The translations under genes were made by a program, and so were the position numbers. From NCBI RefSeq assembly GCF_004193775.1, contig NC_041002.1:37483112-37547111 (forward strand): a stretch of 64,000 nucleotides of DNA. The letters run 5' to 3'. Positions 11,946 through 22,209 of this stretch are shown one piece after another (position 1 is the stretch's first letter; the number at the start of each line of letters is the position of its first letter). The notes under the pieces were generated by a model. That model was given only the letters and a program-made list of their open reading frames with translations. It did not search any database and had not been told where the DNA came from. Source of the DNA: Glycine soja. Its lineage: Eukaryota; Streptophyta; Magnoliopsida; Fabales; Fabaceae.

Positions 11946-12203
11946 TATCATAATTGTGGAAATTTTATTCTTTGAATTTGTTAGACAATATTTTTTGGTC
12001 CTAGGTCAGTGACCTCGTGTCCCCCAACTATGAATGGCAACAAGTTAAGGTGGACTTGGGTAGTGATTACCTGTTATTCACCTTGCAAAAAAAAATCGAC
12101 CATGTTACCCACTTTGTTACATGTCAAGTATCCTTTTGAAAATTACCTGCTCACTGAAACCTGAGCACATATCTTAGAGGAAACATTCAACGCAAAAATA
12201 CTT

Positions 12204-12452
12204 GTGTTGCCACCCTCAATGAATTCTCATAGTCAAACTAATCATACCAAACAGTGCAAATACCATCAAAACTATGGTCATACTATCGAAGAATGCATAG
12301 TTCTAAAGGATAAAACTAAAGAATTGGTTCAAAGAGCATGTTTAAACGATTTGGTCAGAGGGCATAACTATAACCGTGGCAGTTATAGAGGAGAAGGTAG
12401 AGGTGGCTTCAAAGGTGGATATGTTGGAGGTTGGGACAATAATAACCAATAA
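12204..12452 (+). pseudogene. gag: gypsy gag C-terminus with zinc finger
   Basis: 82-codon frame. Residues 18-31, CKYHQNYGHTIEEC, form a C-x2-H-x4-H-x4-C knuckle typical of the nucleocapsid part of this gypsy group, followed by a basic Gly/Arg/Tyr-rich tail. The knuckle would bind RNA during packaging. It is truncated at both ends relative to a normal gag. Confidence 0.6.
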
Positions 12453-12522
12453 CCTACAAGAGAAGGTAAGCAAAGACAACAAGAAAATCCCTTTGGGGTT
12501 GTCCAAGGTATGATCAATACCA

Positions 12523-12978
12523 TTGCCGATAGTTTTACTAGTGGAGGTTGTACAAACTCTGCCAGAAAATGACATCTGTGAGCCCTCAAGATCGTCCACC
12601 CAATCTCTACCACTCATCACATTTACGGATGCAAAATTCATAGGAAATGATCCAACACAAGATGACACTATGGTGGTTACAATCGTAATAGCTGGTTGGG
12701 TAGTTTGGAAAAAACTAATTGGTAAGGGAAGTTTTGCTAATATTTTATACTGGTTCATCTTTGGAAAATTAGATGCTTCTCATGATCTTATACAACCTCA
12801 TGAGAAACCTATAATAGGTTTTATAGGAGAACGAGTTTATGTTAGAGGAAAAATAGACTTGTCAACTACTTTTGGCTCAAGAAAGCTTTCCCAATCATTG
12901 ACGGTTCCATATGTTTCGGTGGATGCAGATATCTTATATAATGTCTTACTCGGCATGCCTATTTTGAACAAATTATGA
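12523..12978 (+). pseudogene. gypsy aspartic protease remnant, active site lost
   Basis: The frame has TFTDAKFIGNDPTQDD, a block ILYWFIFGKLD and a terminal VDADILYNVLLGMPILNKL, which match the retropepsin and linker of plant gypsy elements. The usual Asp of the D-x-G-S signature is absent: the site reads LIGKGSFANILYW. Polyprotein cleavage would therefore fail. Confidence 0.6.
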
Positions 12979-13005
12979 GCCATCGTTTCTACATCTCATT
13001 TAGCA

Positions 13006-13681
13006 ATGAAATTTTCTTCATCAACAGGGCAAATTGCCTTTATCAAGGCTAATCAGGTCGACGCTCATGAATGCTATGTAAAGAGTTGCAAAGTTGAGTC
13101 GTACAACATGGTGAAAAGGAAGATAAAGGAAAGACATAGATTTCCAACATCAATGTTGTTATCACCACTTAGGAGAATCTCGATCCCTTATTAGATTCTG
13201 AAGATCAACAACCAACACCTATAGAGGAAATTGAGCCCTTCCAAATTGGCAAGGAATCACATCAATGCACAAAAATTAGCAAGCAAGCGTAGGATGTAGT
13301 ATGAAAAGAAGTAGAACAAGTGCTGCTAAGCAATACCCACCTATTTGCTTAGAGTGTGTTCGACATGCCAGGCATGGACCCCAACTTCATTTGCTACAAG
13401 CTTGAAAATTCTCTAATGCATAATCTGTAGCTCAAAGAAAACACAAACTTGGTGAAGAAAGGAGAAAAGTTATAGAAGCAGAAATTGACTAATTGTTGAA
13501 GGACAACTTCATTCGTGAAGTAGACTATACCACTTGGTTATCCAAAAAAATGTAGAAGTTTATGTATACGATATGGTAGTGAAGTCACTATTTTCTGATT
13601 AGCATGCTTGTGAATTAGCTAAAAATTTTGCAGAGCTTAGAAATCACATGAGGTTGAACACTAAAAAAATGCATTTTTGGA

Positions 13682-13735
<54 letters not shown>

Positions 13736-13880
13736 TTCTTGCCCGAGATGGCAAAAAAGGCAAAATCATTCTTCAAATTGTTGAAGGAATCACATAATGA
13801 CTTTGTTTGGGATGAAGAATGTGAGAAAATGTTTACAAAATTCAAGAATTTCTTATGAACCCTCTAATCCTAGGTTGACC
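13006..13880 (+). pseudogene. pol: gypsy reverse transcriptase remnant
   Basis: Short reading segments remain: an N-terminal piece at 13006-13194; a region at 13551-13680 containing VYVYDMVVKS (the catalytic YVDD is changed, first Asp to Tyr) and the thumb-like LAKNFAELRNHMRLNTKKM; then after the CT repeat a piece reading FFKLLKESHNDFVWDEECEK. Stops and shifts separate them. Polymerase activity is lost. Confidence 0.55.
13685..13732 (+). repeat. (CT)n microsatellite inside the RT remnant
   Basis: An uninterrupted CT run of about 48 bases lies between two recognisable RT segments. It likely expanded from a short pyrimidine stretch in the coding sequence after the element died. Confidence 0.9.
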
Positions 13881-14151
13881 TATACCAAGTGTTAAATTCC
13901 TACTTTATTTATTTCCAATACAACTATTAGTTGAGTATTGACATAGGAACACAGTAAAAGATAACTATCGATCTACTTTACTAGTAGAGTTTTACAAAGG
14001 GCCAAAAAAAGGTAACAAATGATTGAAAAGTTTGCATTATCCCTGTTGAACTCAACAAGGAGGTTACACAGATACTTCCAAAGTCATTAGATTAAGGTCA
14101 AAACTAACCACCCTATCAAACAAGTCCTACGAAAGCCAGAGCTCATCGAAA

Positions 14152-14156
14152 GGATG
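14152..14156. repeat. target-site duplication GGATG (left copy)
   Basis: Identical to 15155-15159; the RNase H coding sequence resumes across the right copy. Confidence 0.75.
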
Positions 14157-14742
14157 TGATGCAATCCTACCCCCAAGGGTATTATATAGAAGACTCCAAG
14201 AGGATTGGGCTAGAGCGGCTAAAGAATGTCCTAGGGTTCTCATGAACCTCAGGATAGATTTCTGAGCCCATGGGCCAAGGTTGGGTCCACTCTTCTTTAT
14301 AAATATTAGAATGTGTTTTCCTTCTTTTTGGCCTTGTATTTTGGCCATTATAGTAGTATAGGGTTTTAGCCTTGTATTTCAGGGCATTTTTAGTAGTCTT
14401 TGCAGTAGGGATTTTTTTATATTTTCATGTATTTTGGCATGGAGGTGAACTTAGGTATTAGAAGGATGTGTATAGATAAGCATTTTCATGTATTTTGGTA
14501 TGGGGGTGAGCTTAGCTATTAAAGGGGTGTATGTAGCTAAGCTCTAGCGTCTCAAGGAGGTGAGCTTAGTAGGTGGTTGTAGCTAAACTCTAGCTTCTCA
14601 AGGAAGCTTTCATTTAGTTAGTGACCTAGGCTATAAATAGAAGCATGTGTAACACTTGTTATAACTTTGATGAATGTGAAACTTGTGAGACACACTTCAA
14701 AGTTCAATTTCTCTCCCTCTTTTTCTCCTTCAATTTTGTGCC

Positions 14743-14757
14743 CCCCCCCCCCCCTTT
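14743..14757 (+). repeat. poly-C tract in the family-G LTR
   Basis: A run of about 15 C within the pyrimidine-rich part of the LTR. Confidence 0.8.
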
Positions 14758-14988
14758 CTCATTCTTTTCCTCCATTGAAGCTTCATCTCTAAGCTTCTTA
14801 TCCAAGGCACTCTCTTGGTGGTGAAGCTCCTCCTTCCATGGCTTATTCGCTAGTGGATGGCGCCTCCTCTCACCTTTTCTCCTTTATCTTCTGTTGCATC
14901 TCCATGGTTGAAAATCACCATTGAAGGACCTCATCGAAGCTCAAAGATCCAACCTCCATAGAAGTTTCTCAAGCAAGCTTCCATCAAG

Positions 14989-15001
14989 TGGTAATCAGAG
15001 C
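14989..15001 (+). promoter_or_regulatory. primer binding site of the nested LTR element
   Basis: TGGTAATCAGAGC, two bases after the LTR end. It matches the 3' end of initiator methionine tRNA with one extra A. Confidence 0.65.
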
Positions 15002-15154
15002 ACAAGAGCTTCAAGTAGATGCTCCTTAAACCTCCATTAATTTTCAGCTTAACCTTCTCGTCCATTGTTGTTTCTTCATTTTTTTTCTCCATGTATCACC
15101 TTTGAAGCTCAAAGATCCAACCTCCACAGAAGCTTCTCAAGCAAGCTTCCATTA

Positions 15155-15774
15155 GGATGGTTGCATGGTTTATAGAGCTACTTGAGTTTAGATTTAAGTT
15201 TGAGCCTAGAGGACCCATTAAAGCTCAATGTTTAGCTGACTTCATGGCAAAGCCTCCTCCTAAATTGAGCAGCAGTGACAAAAGCGATTGGTGGATGCTC
15301 TATGTTGATGGAGCCTTTAATCCCAAAGGAAGCAGAGCAGGAATTTCCTTTTAAGGACCTAGAGACATCTCACTTGAGCAATCATTAAGGATTGATTTCA
15401 AAACTTCTAACAATCAAGTTGAGTATGAAGCTATGATTGTAGGGTTAAAGTTAGTGAACGAAATTGGAGTAAATAAAATTAGGAGCAAAATTGACTCCAA
15501 GCTTGTCACTAGACAAGTGAATGGAGATTTTCAAGCCAAATATACTCAAATGCAGAAGCACTATCATCTAACGATTTGTTTGCTCAATAGCTTTGACGAG
15601 TACGAGCTCAAGCACATTTTCAAAGAAAACAATGGTAGAGCATATGTGTTATCAAAGTCAGCAAGTTTCAAGAAGTTAGGGCAACATAGAACATTCATAC
15701 AAGAGACACTTTTTACACCAAGCATAGATAAATCTGATATATTTGCAAGTAAGATTGGTAGTGATTCTGGTTGA
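15155..15774 (+). pseudogene. pol: gypsy RNase H end and second RNase H-like domain
   Basis: The frame resumes at the target duplication with MVAWFIELLEFRFKFEPRGP and AQCLADFMAK, the end of the first RNase H region, then WWMLYVDGAFNPKGS, the start of the archaeal-type RNase H of Tat-like elements. A stop at 15352 and a later segment (15433-15774: GLKLVNEIGVNKIRSKIDSK) show decay. The part before the nested insertion is at 14095-14156. Confidence 0.65.
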
Positions 15775-15939
15775 ACCCAATATGGAATTATCTGGTGAAT
15801 GATCAGTTACCTGTAAATGAAATCAAGGTGAAGAAAGTAAAGTTCAAGTCAGCCCATTATATTGTCATTGATTGAGAGATTTTTTGACGAGGAATTTCTT
15901 CCTTGTTATTGAAATGTTAGAATGATGATGAAAACCAAT

Positions 15940-16771
15940 ATGTCATAAACAAGATTCACAGAGACATTTATGGCATGCATTCAGAAGGAAGAAATATGGT
16001 AGCTTGGGTTCTCGAAGCTGCTTATTATTGGCCAACAATGCACACTGATTGTCAGAATTTTCAAAAAAAATGCAAAGAATGTCAGGAGTTCGACAACCTT
16101 CACCATATGCCACCGCAGAAATTACATAACATTCATTCAACATGGGCCTTTGCATTTTGAGGCATGGACATTCTTGGTTCCTTTTCCTGTTGTAAAAAGG
16201 TGAAGTGAAGTACTTATTTCTAGCCATTGACTACTTCACCAAGTGAATTGAGGCAGAATCATTTTCCAAAATCACTACTCAGAAGGTGAAAAATTTTACA
16301 TGCAGATCATTGATCTGTAGACATGGCCTTTCCTTTTCCATAGTTATAGATAATGGCATGAAATTTACAGAGAAAGGATATGAACAGTTCCAATGGCAGC
16401 TCGGCATCAAACACTTGGTGTCTTTTGTTGAACATCCACAAACAAATGGGCAAACAGAAGTGGCAAATAAGGTCATCCTGACAAAGATGAATAAAAAAGG
16501 TTGCAAAACAAAAGGTCTTTGGACTGAGTTGCCTAGCATACTATGGGCATACCATTGGACTCCGCAATCAACAACAAAAGAAACTCCTTTCAAACTGACT
16601 TATGGTACTTATGCCATGATTCCAGTGGAGGTTGATGAACCCTCAACAACAAGAGCTCAATTTGAAGAAACACTTAATAATGAAAATCTACCCTTGGAAC
16701 ATGATATGATTGATGAGGTGAGAAATCACGCTCAGATTCAAGAAGAAGCTTGCAAAAGGAGAGCAACTTGA
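15940..16771 (+). pseudogene. pol: gypsy integrase remnant
   Basis: The zinc-binding N-domain is visible (MHSEGRNMVAW, then YYWPTMHTDC and KCKECQEF). A stop follows near 16160, then GMDILG carrying the first catalytic Asp, a shift, and an open stretch at 16286-16771 with VIDNGMKFTEKGYEQF (second Asp) and HPQTNGQTEVANK (Glu). The D,D,E residues survive but the frame does not. Integrases join element DNA to the chromosome in the nucleus. Confidence 0.7.
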
Positions 16772-16789
16772 AAGCATGAGCAAAGTTGA

Positions 16790-17001
16790 AGAGCATGGAG
16801 TTCCGAGTTGGTGATATCGTATGGAGAATGAGAAAAGAAGCAAGGAAAGATCATGTTAAAGGAAATCTTGCTCCGAACGGGGAAAAACCCCTCAAAATCA
16901 CTATAACACTACAAAATGGAGCGTACTAACTTGAAAAGCTTGTTGGAAAAGTCATTTCGAGGACCTGGAATGCAACACATTTGAAATCATACTTCAACTA
17001 A
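16790..17001 (+). pseudogene. pol: gypsy polyprotein C-terminal tail
   Basis: It reads MEFRVGDIVWRMRKEARKD, then a region with one stop, and ends ISRTWNATHLKSYFN with TAA at 16999-17001. This V-G-D-x-V-x-R module and the HLKSYF ending are usual for the integrase tail of this gypsy group. Confidence 0.6.
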
Positions 17002-17164
17002 AAATCAAGGTATTGTACTTTTTTTCCTACTTCAGTCTTTTTCCCAAGTAAAAAAAAATAACGGGCTAGGTGAAACAATAGATAGTAATTTTTTGAGTGG
17101 AAACCTTCTTGTGAGGTGAACATCTGTGTCTGTCCAATGAAAAACATAAAAACCCTTTTGTTGT

Positions 17165-17720
17165 TGAATGTCCAATAGTGGCTCGCAAAGGTTCTTATCA
17201 GTGGTGTTGCAGATCTAGTTGTGGCTAGGTATGAAGTCTAGTTGGAGTGTTGGAAGGTTGTAGAAATCTAGTGATGTGTTGGTCCTATAGTGACTGGTTG
17301 TGTTAGTGAAATCTCATCTTGAAGGGTAGGGACTAGATGTAGCATAAGGTTGGGGTGAACCTGTATAAAAGAATTTGCATCATTCTCCCTTACTCTCTTT
17401 CTACACTAATTTTGTGGGTTGATATGTTTACTATTTTTGGTAATCATTAAAGCAAAAAGAAGCTTTACAAACACTCTTAAAAGTGAACATTTCCACTTAA
17501 GTCTTTACAAACAAACAACTCTTTTTGAAATATATCTCTAAACTACAAAAACTCATTTTCCATAACTACTTGCATTTTTGTTCTGAGCTCAAGATAGTTC
17601 TTCATTATGAAATGTCTCTTTCTGAACTATCATAAACTTATTTTCTTTGAAAAAGGATTTAAAAGTTTGCGAAAACATAATTCAATCTCCTTTCTTGTGG
17701 TATTTTTGTCACTTCAATTT
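17165..17720 (+). repeat. family-A LTR fragment, copy A1
   Basis: It contains the box GTGTTAGTGAAATCTCA, GGGACTAGATGTAGC and GAACCTGTATAAAAG (17298-17375), then a U5-like stretch with CTTCATTATGAAATG and GAAAACATAATTCAATCTCC. The same order occurs at 31600-32060 and partly at 33290-33970, 18600-18800 and 39990-40190. It is a decayed LTR; its ends are not resolved. Confidence 0.5.
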
Positions 17721-18559
17721 TCCCCCAAACTGGTGAATAGATGTTTGACATACATAGTTTGTCAACTAGAACCAAAGACATTGGATGGCCTCTGACCCCT
17801 CAAAACTTTATAGTTTTGATGATAAAAAAATGTATTAAATTTTGTAAGGACTTCATGAAAACCAGCATTCAATATTTTATGTATGGTTGAACATTTAAAA
17901 GAAGCTAACTAACTTGAACAAATTATTTTTATCTGAGTTAGTTAGCGTCCAATGATGAGTTTGTACTCTTGTTCACTTCACGAGATTGATACATGTTTAA
18001 GAAACTCTGAAATATTTTATTTTCCTCATAATTTTGAATTTCTCATCATTTGAATTTAAATGTGTACAAAAATAGCTCAACAGAAATAAATATTCTCTAC
18101 AAATCCATTGCTACTACAAGTAGTGGAACGTGTCACGAAAAGCATAAAACTATTGTCCCCCTTTCTTCATCCACCATGTGCAAACACGTTGCAAAAAGAT
18201 TACAGTTGTATGACAATGGATATTTTCGAGAAGGCTTTAATTCCACAATGGATACTTTCACTGAAGCCTATATATAGAGGATCAAGGCACTGAAATAAAA
18301 AATGAAGCTATCAAAAATTTTAAGTGCTAAGACTTTGCAGAAATGACTGGATGATCTAAAACAGTTGTTCTTAGATAGCTCTTCTTTGTTATGCAAACTT
18401 TTTATGTTGTAACCAAACTTAATTGTTTATCCTTTTTGTGAGAGTTGAATTAGTTGTATTCATTCAAACAATTGTTTAGAAAGCGAGGAATGACTTAGTG
18501 ATAGAAGAACTTGTTTTTTTTTTTCATCTTAGGGGGAGATTAAGGGCATGCCAAAAGTG
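17721..18559. other. unassigned sequence between LTR fragments
   Basis: Probably internal or 3' sequence of the family-A element. A purine tract TTAGGGGGAGATTAAGGG near 18529-18546 resembles a polypurine tract just before the next LTR fragment. Two overlapping short frames at 18050-18293 have no recognisable domain. Confidence 0.35.
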
Positions 18560-18824
18560 GCCTATAGAATACTTATTGTAGCTAGAAGTGGTAGGGGTAA
18601 AATACTTGATTTGTAATAAGTTTGATTAGTGGAACCCTTCAAAGATTTTGTAAAAAAACTGGATGTAGCTCAAGAAATTGAGTGAACTAATATAAAAAAA
18701 CAAGTTTTTATACTTTCTCTTTGAGGCTTTAACTTATTTTTCCATAAGGCTCATTTTAACACACCTTGAATGCTCAATGTCTTTGTTCAAATCTGTTTGT
18801 GAAAACTGTTTAAGTTGTTGAATA
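18560..18824 (+). repeat. family-A LTR fragment, copy A2, split by the solo Sirevirus LTR
   Basis: It carries CTGGATGTAGCTCAAG and GTGAACTAATATAAAAA (about 18660-18700). A block beginning TTTGTTCAAATCTGTTTGTG (18783-18820) reappears right of the inserted LTR at about 20519-20556, so a short tandem repeat existed here. Confidence 0.45.
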
Positions 18825-19095
18825 ATCTCTATGGAAGCAATGACTTCCAAGATTATTTTGATGATGCCAAAGAATCAAGAGTTAAGCAAATTCCAAAGAA
18901 TCAGGAGTCAAAAAGCTTCAAGAATCAAGTTTCAAGAATCAAGATTCAAGAACAATCAAGATCAAGATTCAAGACTCAAGATTCAAGAATCAAGAGAAGA
19001 CTCAATCAAGATAAGTACTAAAAAAAGTTTTTTAAAACATTGAGTAGCACAAGAATTTTTCACAAAATCTTTTACCAAAGAGTTTTACTTTATGG

Positions 19096-19381
19096 TAATC
19101 GATTACCAGAAGGTAGTAATCGATTACCATTAGCCAACATTGTTTTTCAAACTGATTTACAAAGCTGTAATCGATTGCCAATGTTTTAAAACATTAGATT
19201 TCAAATTTCAAGAGTCACAACTAGTGATAAAACATTTTCAAATCATTTTAAACTTGTGTAATCGATACACAATACTTGTAATCGATTACCAGAGTTTCTA
19301 AACATTTTGATTTTTAAATTTAAACATGAAGAGTCACATCTATTGATGTGTAATCAATTACACTATGATGGTAATCGATTA
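19096..19381. promoter_or_regulatory. cluster of TAATCGATTA palindromes in the old Sirevirus LTR
   Basis: Exact copies at 19096-19105, 19117-19126, 19279-19288 and 19372-19381; degenerate ones near 19168, 19258 and 19351. They sit upstream of the TATA-like box, as in the young element. Confidence 0.75.
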
Positions 19382-19731
19382 CCAGTGACTGATTTCGAAA
19401 AATAAATTACCAAAAGTCATAATTCTTAAAGTGACTTGTTTCTGAAGAGTTTTTTTTTTTAAAAAAAAAAGTCACGACCTTTAAGTAACTAGTTTTCAAA
19501 GGAGTCACAATTTTTAAAGAAATTGCCAAGAGTCACAAACTTTAACTTGAGTCATCAAATGATTATAAATATGTGACCATGGCACGAATTTCAAATACTA
19601 AAAAAGACTGATTCTTTTCAAGATTAACAAATTTCTTTCATAGAGTTTTTGTTCAATACTTTCTCTTCCAAGAAAAGCTCATTGTTCAAAAACTTGTGCT
19701 ACTCTTCTTCTTCATTCACTTCTTTCTCTTG

Positions 19732-19983
19732 CCAAAAGATTCAAAGGACTAACCGCCTGAGAATTCTTTTGTTTCTTCCCTTCTCCCTCTTGACAAAAGA
19801 TTTCGAAGGACTAACCGCTTGAGATATCTTCTATTTCTTACAAAAGATTTCAAAGGACTAACCGCCTGAGATATATTTTTCCCTTTCCCTTTATACAAAA
19901 GATTTCAAAGGACTAACCGCCTGAGATATCTTTTGTATCCCCTTCATAGAGAATTCAAGGGACTAACCGCCTAAGAATTCTTT
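19732..19983 (+). repeat. array of five hairpin units with loop GACTAACCGCC
   Basis: Units at about 19732-19771, 19791-19831, 19840-19880, 19893-19938 and 19948-19983. Each has a left arm such as CAAAAGATTTC, a constant centre GGACTAACCGCC (CGCT once), and a right arm such as GAGATATCTTTTG that pairs with the left arm. Unit 5 uses GAATTC on both arms while units 2-4 use GATTTC with GATATC. Confidence 0.8.
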
Positions 19984-19994
19984 GTCGTAACACA

Positions 19995-20179
19995 TTGGAG
20001 GGTACATCCTTTGTGGTACAAGTAGAGGGTACATCTACTTAGGTTGTTATATTAAGAACAAGATAGGGTACATCTCTTGTGGATCAGTTCAAGTGGAGGG
20101 TACATCCACTTGGTTGTTCAAGGAGAACAAGGGAGGGTACATTCCTTATGGATCTTTGGCTTGTAAAGGATTTTACAAG
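19995..20179 (+). repeat. array of hairpins with loop GGGTACA, plus a CTTGTAAA hairpin
   Basis: Five GGGTACA loops, at about 20000, 20027, 20064, 20098 and 20135, flanked by pairing arms that differ between units (AAGTAGA with TCTACTT; AAGTGGA with TCCACTT; AAGGGA with TTCCTT). The final hairpin CTTGTAAA/TTTACAAG at 20160-20179 also occurs in the young LTR. Confidence 0.8.
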
Positions 20180-20495
20180 GTTGAAAGAAATCTCAAGAAC
20201 CGTTGGTTGCTTGGGGACTAGATGTAGGCATGGGTTGTTGTCGAACTAGTATAAATCTTGTGTTTGTCTTCTTCTTCCCTACACTCATTAATTTTCGTTG
20301 TGTACTTTTAATTGCCGCTTTTACTTTTGGTTAAGTTATTGTTTGTGTTCTTTACTTTCTTAAGTTAGTAGTAAAAGCCTAGTTAAATCTAGTAACATTA
20401 AGAAGGATAAATTTTTTTAATTAGTCAAGACACATTAATAATTAATTCAACCCCCCCTTCTTAATTATTCCAAGACCACTTGATCCAACAATCTC

Positions 20496-21023
20496 TAGTA
20501 AATCTTATTTTCTAAATGCTTTGTTGAAACCTGTTTGTGAAATCTGTTTAAGTTGTTAGCCATTTCCCTTATGTTCTTGTTTAAAATCTAGAGAAATTGT
20601 TACAGCTGGAAAAATAGTAATTTAGGGATGTTTTGAAGTGTTCAAAATATAATTTTAATGATTCAAAATTTTGGCCCAAGTGTTAGGAAAAACAGGGTAA
20701 GCAATAGATGAAAATTGTGACTTATTTGATATTGTTTTAATGATGAAATTAATAAGAAATTCATGAATTATTGTTGAAATTGATGGCTTCCTTGTTTTTA
20801 ATTGTTATTGTTGTGTACTTATTGTTGAATCCACACCCTAAGGTTTTAATCATGACAAACCATTAGCAATGCAAATTGAAAAGGCGATGGAGAATGTTGT
20901 GATGACTAACAACATATTTGTTAAGTGTTTCAGTGAAATATATGAAGAATAAATCAGAGCAAGCATTTTGATAAGTTCAAAACAAGTTCGGAATGAATGT
21001 CTCAAGTGTGAATCAAGTGAGAA
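20496..21023. other. old sequence between two LTRs
   Basis: Right continuation of the sequence interrupted at 18824, then unrecognised AT-rich DNA. No coding or RNA gene evidence. Confidence 0.35.
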
Positions 21024-22209
21024 TGTAACATCTCATTTTTCGTAAATAAATTAAAAAGGTTTTTTAGTAAAAAAAATAGAGTTTTAGAAAATGGTGAGAT
21101 TTTATAATTAAAAAAAAGAGAAATAAATGTATTAAAATAATGGTTTGAAGGAAAATAAAAATGATATTTTATTTATTCATTTGATAAGAAATAAAATAGA
21201 ACCCTAGCTATAAATAGAGGCATCTTAGGTCAGTTTTGAGAACGATACTCTCTACGCCTCCTCTTCCTCTCAATTTCATTTTCCCTTCTCCTCCTCCTCC
21301 CAAAAATCTCTTTTTTCCCCGCATACCACCAAACATGTCTTAGAAAAATGACGATCTCGGACTCATTCACAGTTGTATTGTCGTGAAATTTGAGCACCAG
21401 GTTCGGAACTCATTTTTGAACATTCTCAAAGTTGGGAATTACTAAATCATGTCGGAGCTGAGATAAATACCCTTTGCATCATAATTTTTCTTTTCTCGCA
21501 GAAACTCGAAACTGTCTCAGTAAAACTATGATTCCAGACTCGTTAACCGTTGAATTATTGTGAAAGTTTTATATGTGGTTCGAGATTCATTTCCGCACAT
21601 AATTGTTGCATAACACTTGCTAATTGTTTATTATGAAATTGATTAGTGTTATTGCGTCTTGACTCGAATGTGTGATTCATGTGTAATGTGATTAGTGATT
21701 GAACAACAAATTTTAAAGATAAAGTGGTGAAGTGATGTGGGTTGTATTAAGTTGAGTTATGTTATAAATATTTCCATAATTTATTTTGATTATGTCTTGT
21801 TCATTTGTTTTGTTTTTTTTTTTTTGTGATAATTCATTCCTTGTGTGCTATTTGTGTTTGGATCATGTGATGATCTCAAACCTTGTGTTCGTGGGAGCAG
21901 ATGAATAGGTGGATGACTTTAAAGAACCTCGTGCCAGAGGACGTTGGGGCACAATGCTCTGATAGGATGTGACATTGGGGATGAGTTTTTATTTTAATTG
22001 CATGGTGTTATTTTATTTTATTTTGCCTCACTGATTTAACAAAACATTTTTTGTAAACTTTGACAGCTTTATTTTGAGCTGAATATGTTTTTAATAAGTT
22101 TTATTTGATAATAGTGAAGTGAATGTGAACCTTTTACCTACATGAATTTGTTGATCAATATTTTTATGTTTTATTTATTTATACATATGTCGGGGTAGAG
22201 GGTGTCATA
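21024..22209 (+). repeat. solo long LTR, family T copy 2, internally deleted
   Basis: It starts TGTAACATCTC and ends GGTGTCATA (expected CACA), 1186 bp; flanks GAGAA and TAGAA match 4 of 5. TATA-like GCTATAAATAG is near 21208. Compared with copy 1 about 1.3 kb is missing at about 21600, where sequence equivalent to ~9066 is joined to ~10386. The end box GATGATCTCAAACCTTG is near 21871. Confidence 0.72.

Larger units (their letters stand above)
14157..15154 (+). mobile_element. nested LTR element: one LTR, PBS and a truncated second LTR, family G
   Basis: It starts TGATGCAATCC and is bounded by GGATG on both sides (14152-14156 and 15155-15159), a perfect 5-bp target duplication. An 830-bp LTR ends at 14986 (CCATCA), followed by a PBS-like TGGTAATCAGAGC at 14989-15001. 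After ~100 bp of internal sequence only the last ~55 bp of the second LTR remain (15100-15154). It has no coding sequence and splits the RNase H part of the gypsy remnant. A related solo LTR lies at 52226-53164. Confidence 0.75.
12180..17001 (+). mobile_element. degenerate Ty3/gypsy retrotransposon, Tat-like domain order
   Basis: Fragments run in the order gag zinc finger, protease, reverse transcriptase, RNase H, a second RNase H-like domain (LYVDGA), integrase and a C-terminal tail ending HLKSYF. A second RNase H domain between RT and integrase is characteristic of the Tat/Ogre lineage of Ty3/gypsy. Every domain is broken by stops or shifts, so it cannot be autonomous. It is interrupted by a CT microsatellite (13685-13732) and a nested LTR element (14157-15154). 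I could not find its own PBS or a matching LTR pair. Confidence 0.75.
18830..20490 (+). repeat. old solo Sirevirus LTR
   Basis: It is flanked by a perfect ATCTC duplication (18825-18829 and 20491-20495). The first bases read TATGG, so the expected TG is mutated; it ends GATCCAACA. Its last 45 bases match the end of the young Sirevirus LTR (CAACCCCCCCTTCTTAA, then CCACTTG). It has four exact and three degenerate GTAATCGATTAC motifs, a TATA-like TATAAATATG near 19563, two hairpin arrays and an AGTATAAA box near 20249. No internal domains adjoin it. Confidence 0.78.

Noticed and set aside
12342..12758. 138-codon minus frame
   Set aside because: Shadow of the gypsy gag-protease region, which is supported on the plus strand by motifs.
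19732..20152. Could the evenly spaced repeats be a CRISPR-like array?
   Set aside because: Plant nuclear context, spacing and arms vary with pairing, no cas genes, and the repeats lie inside an LTR.
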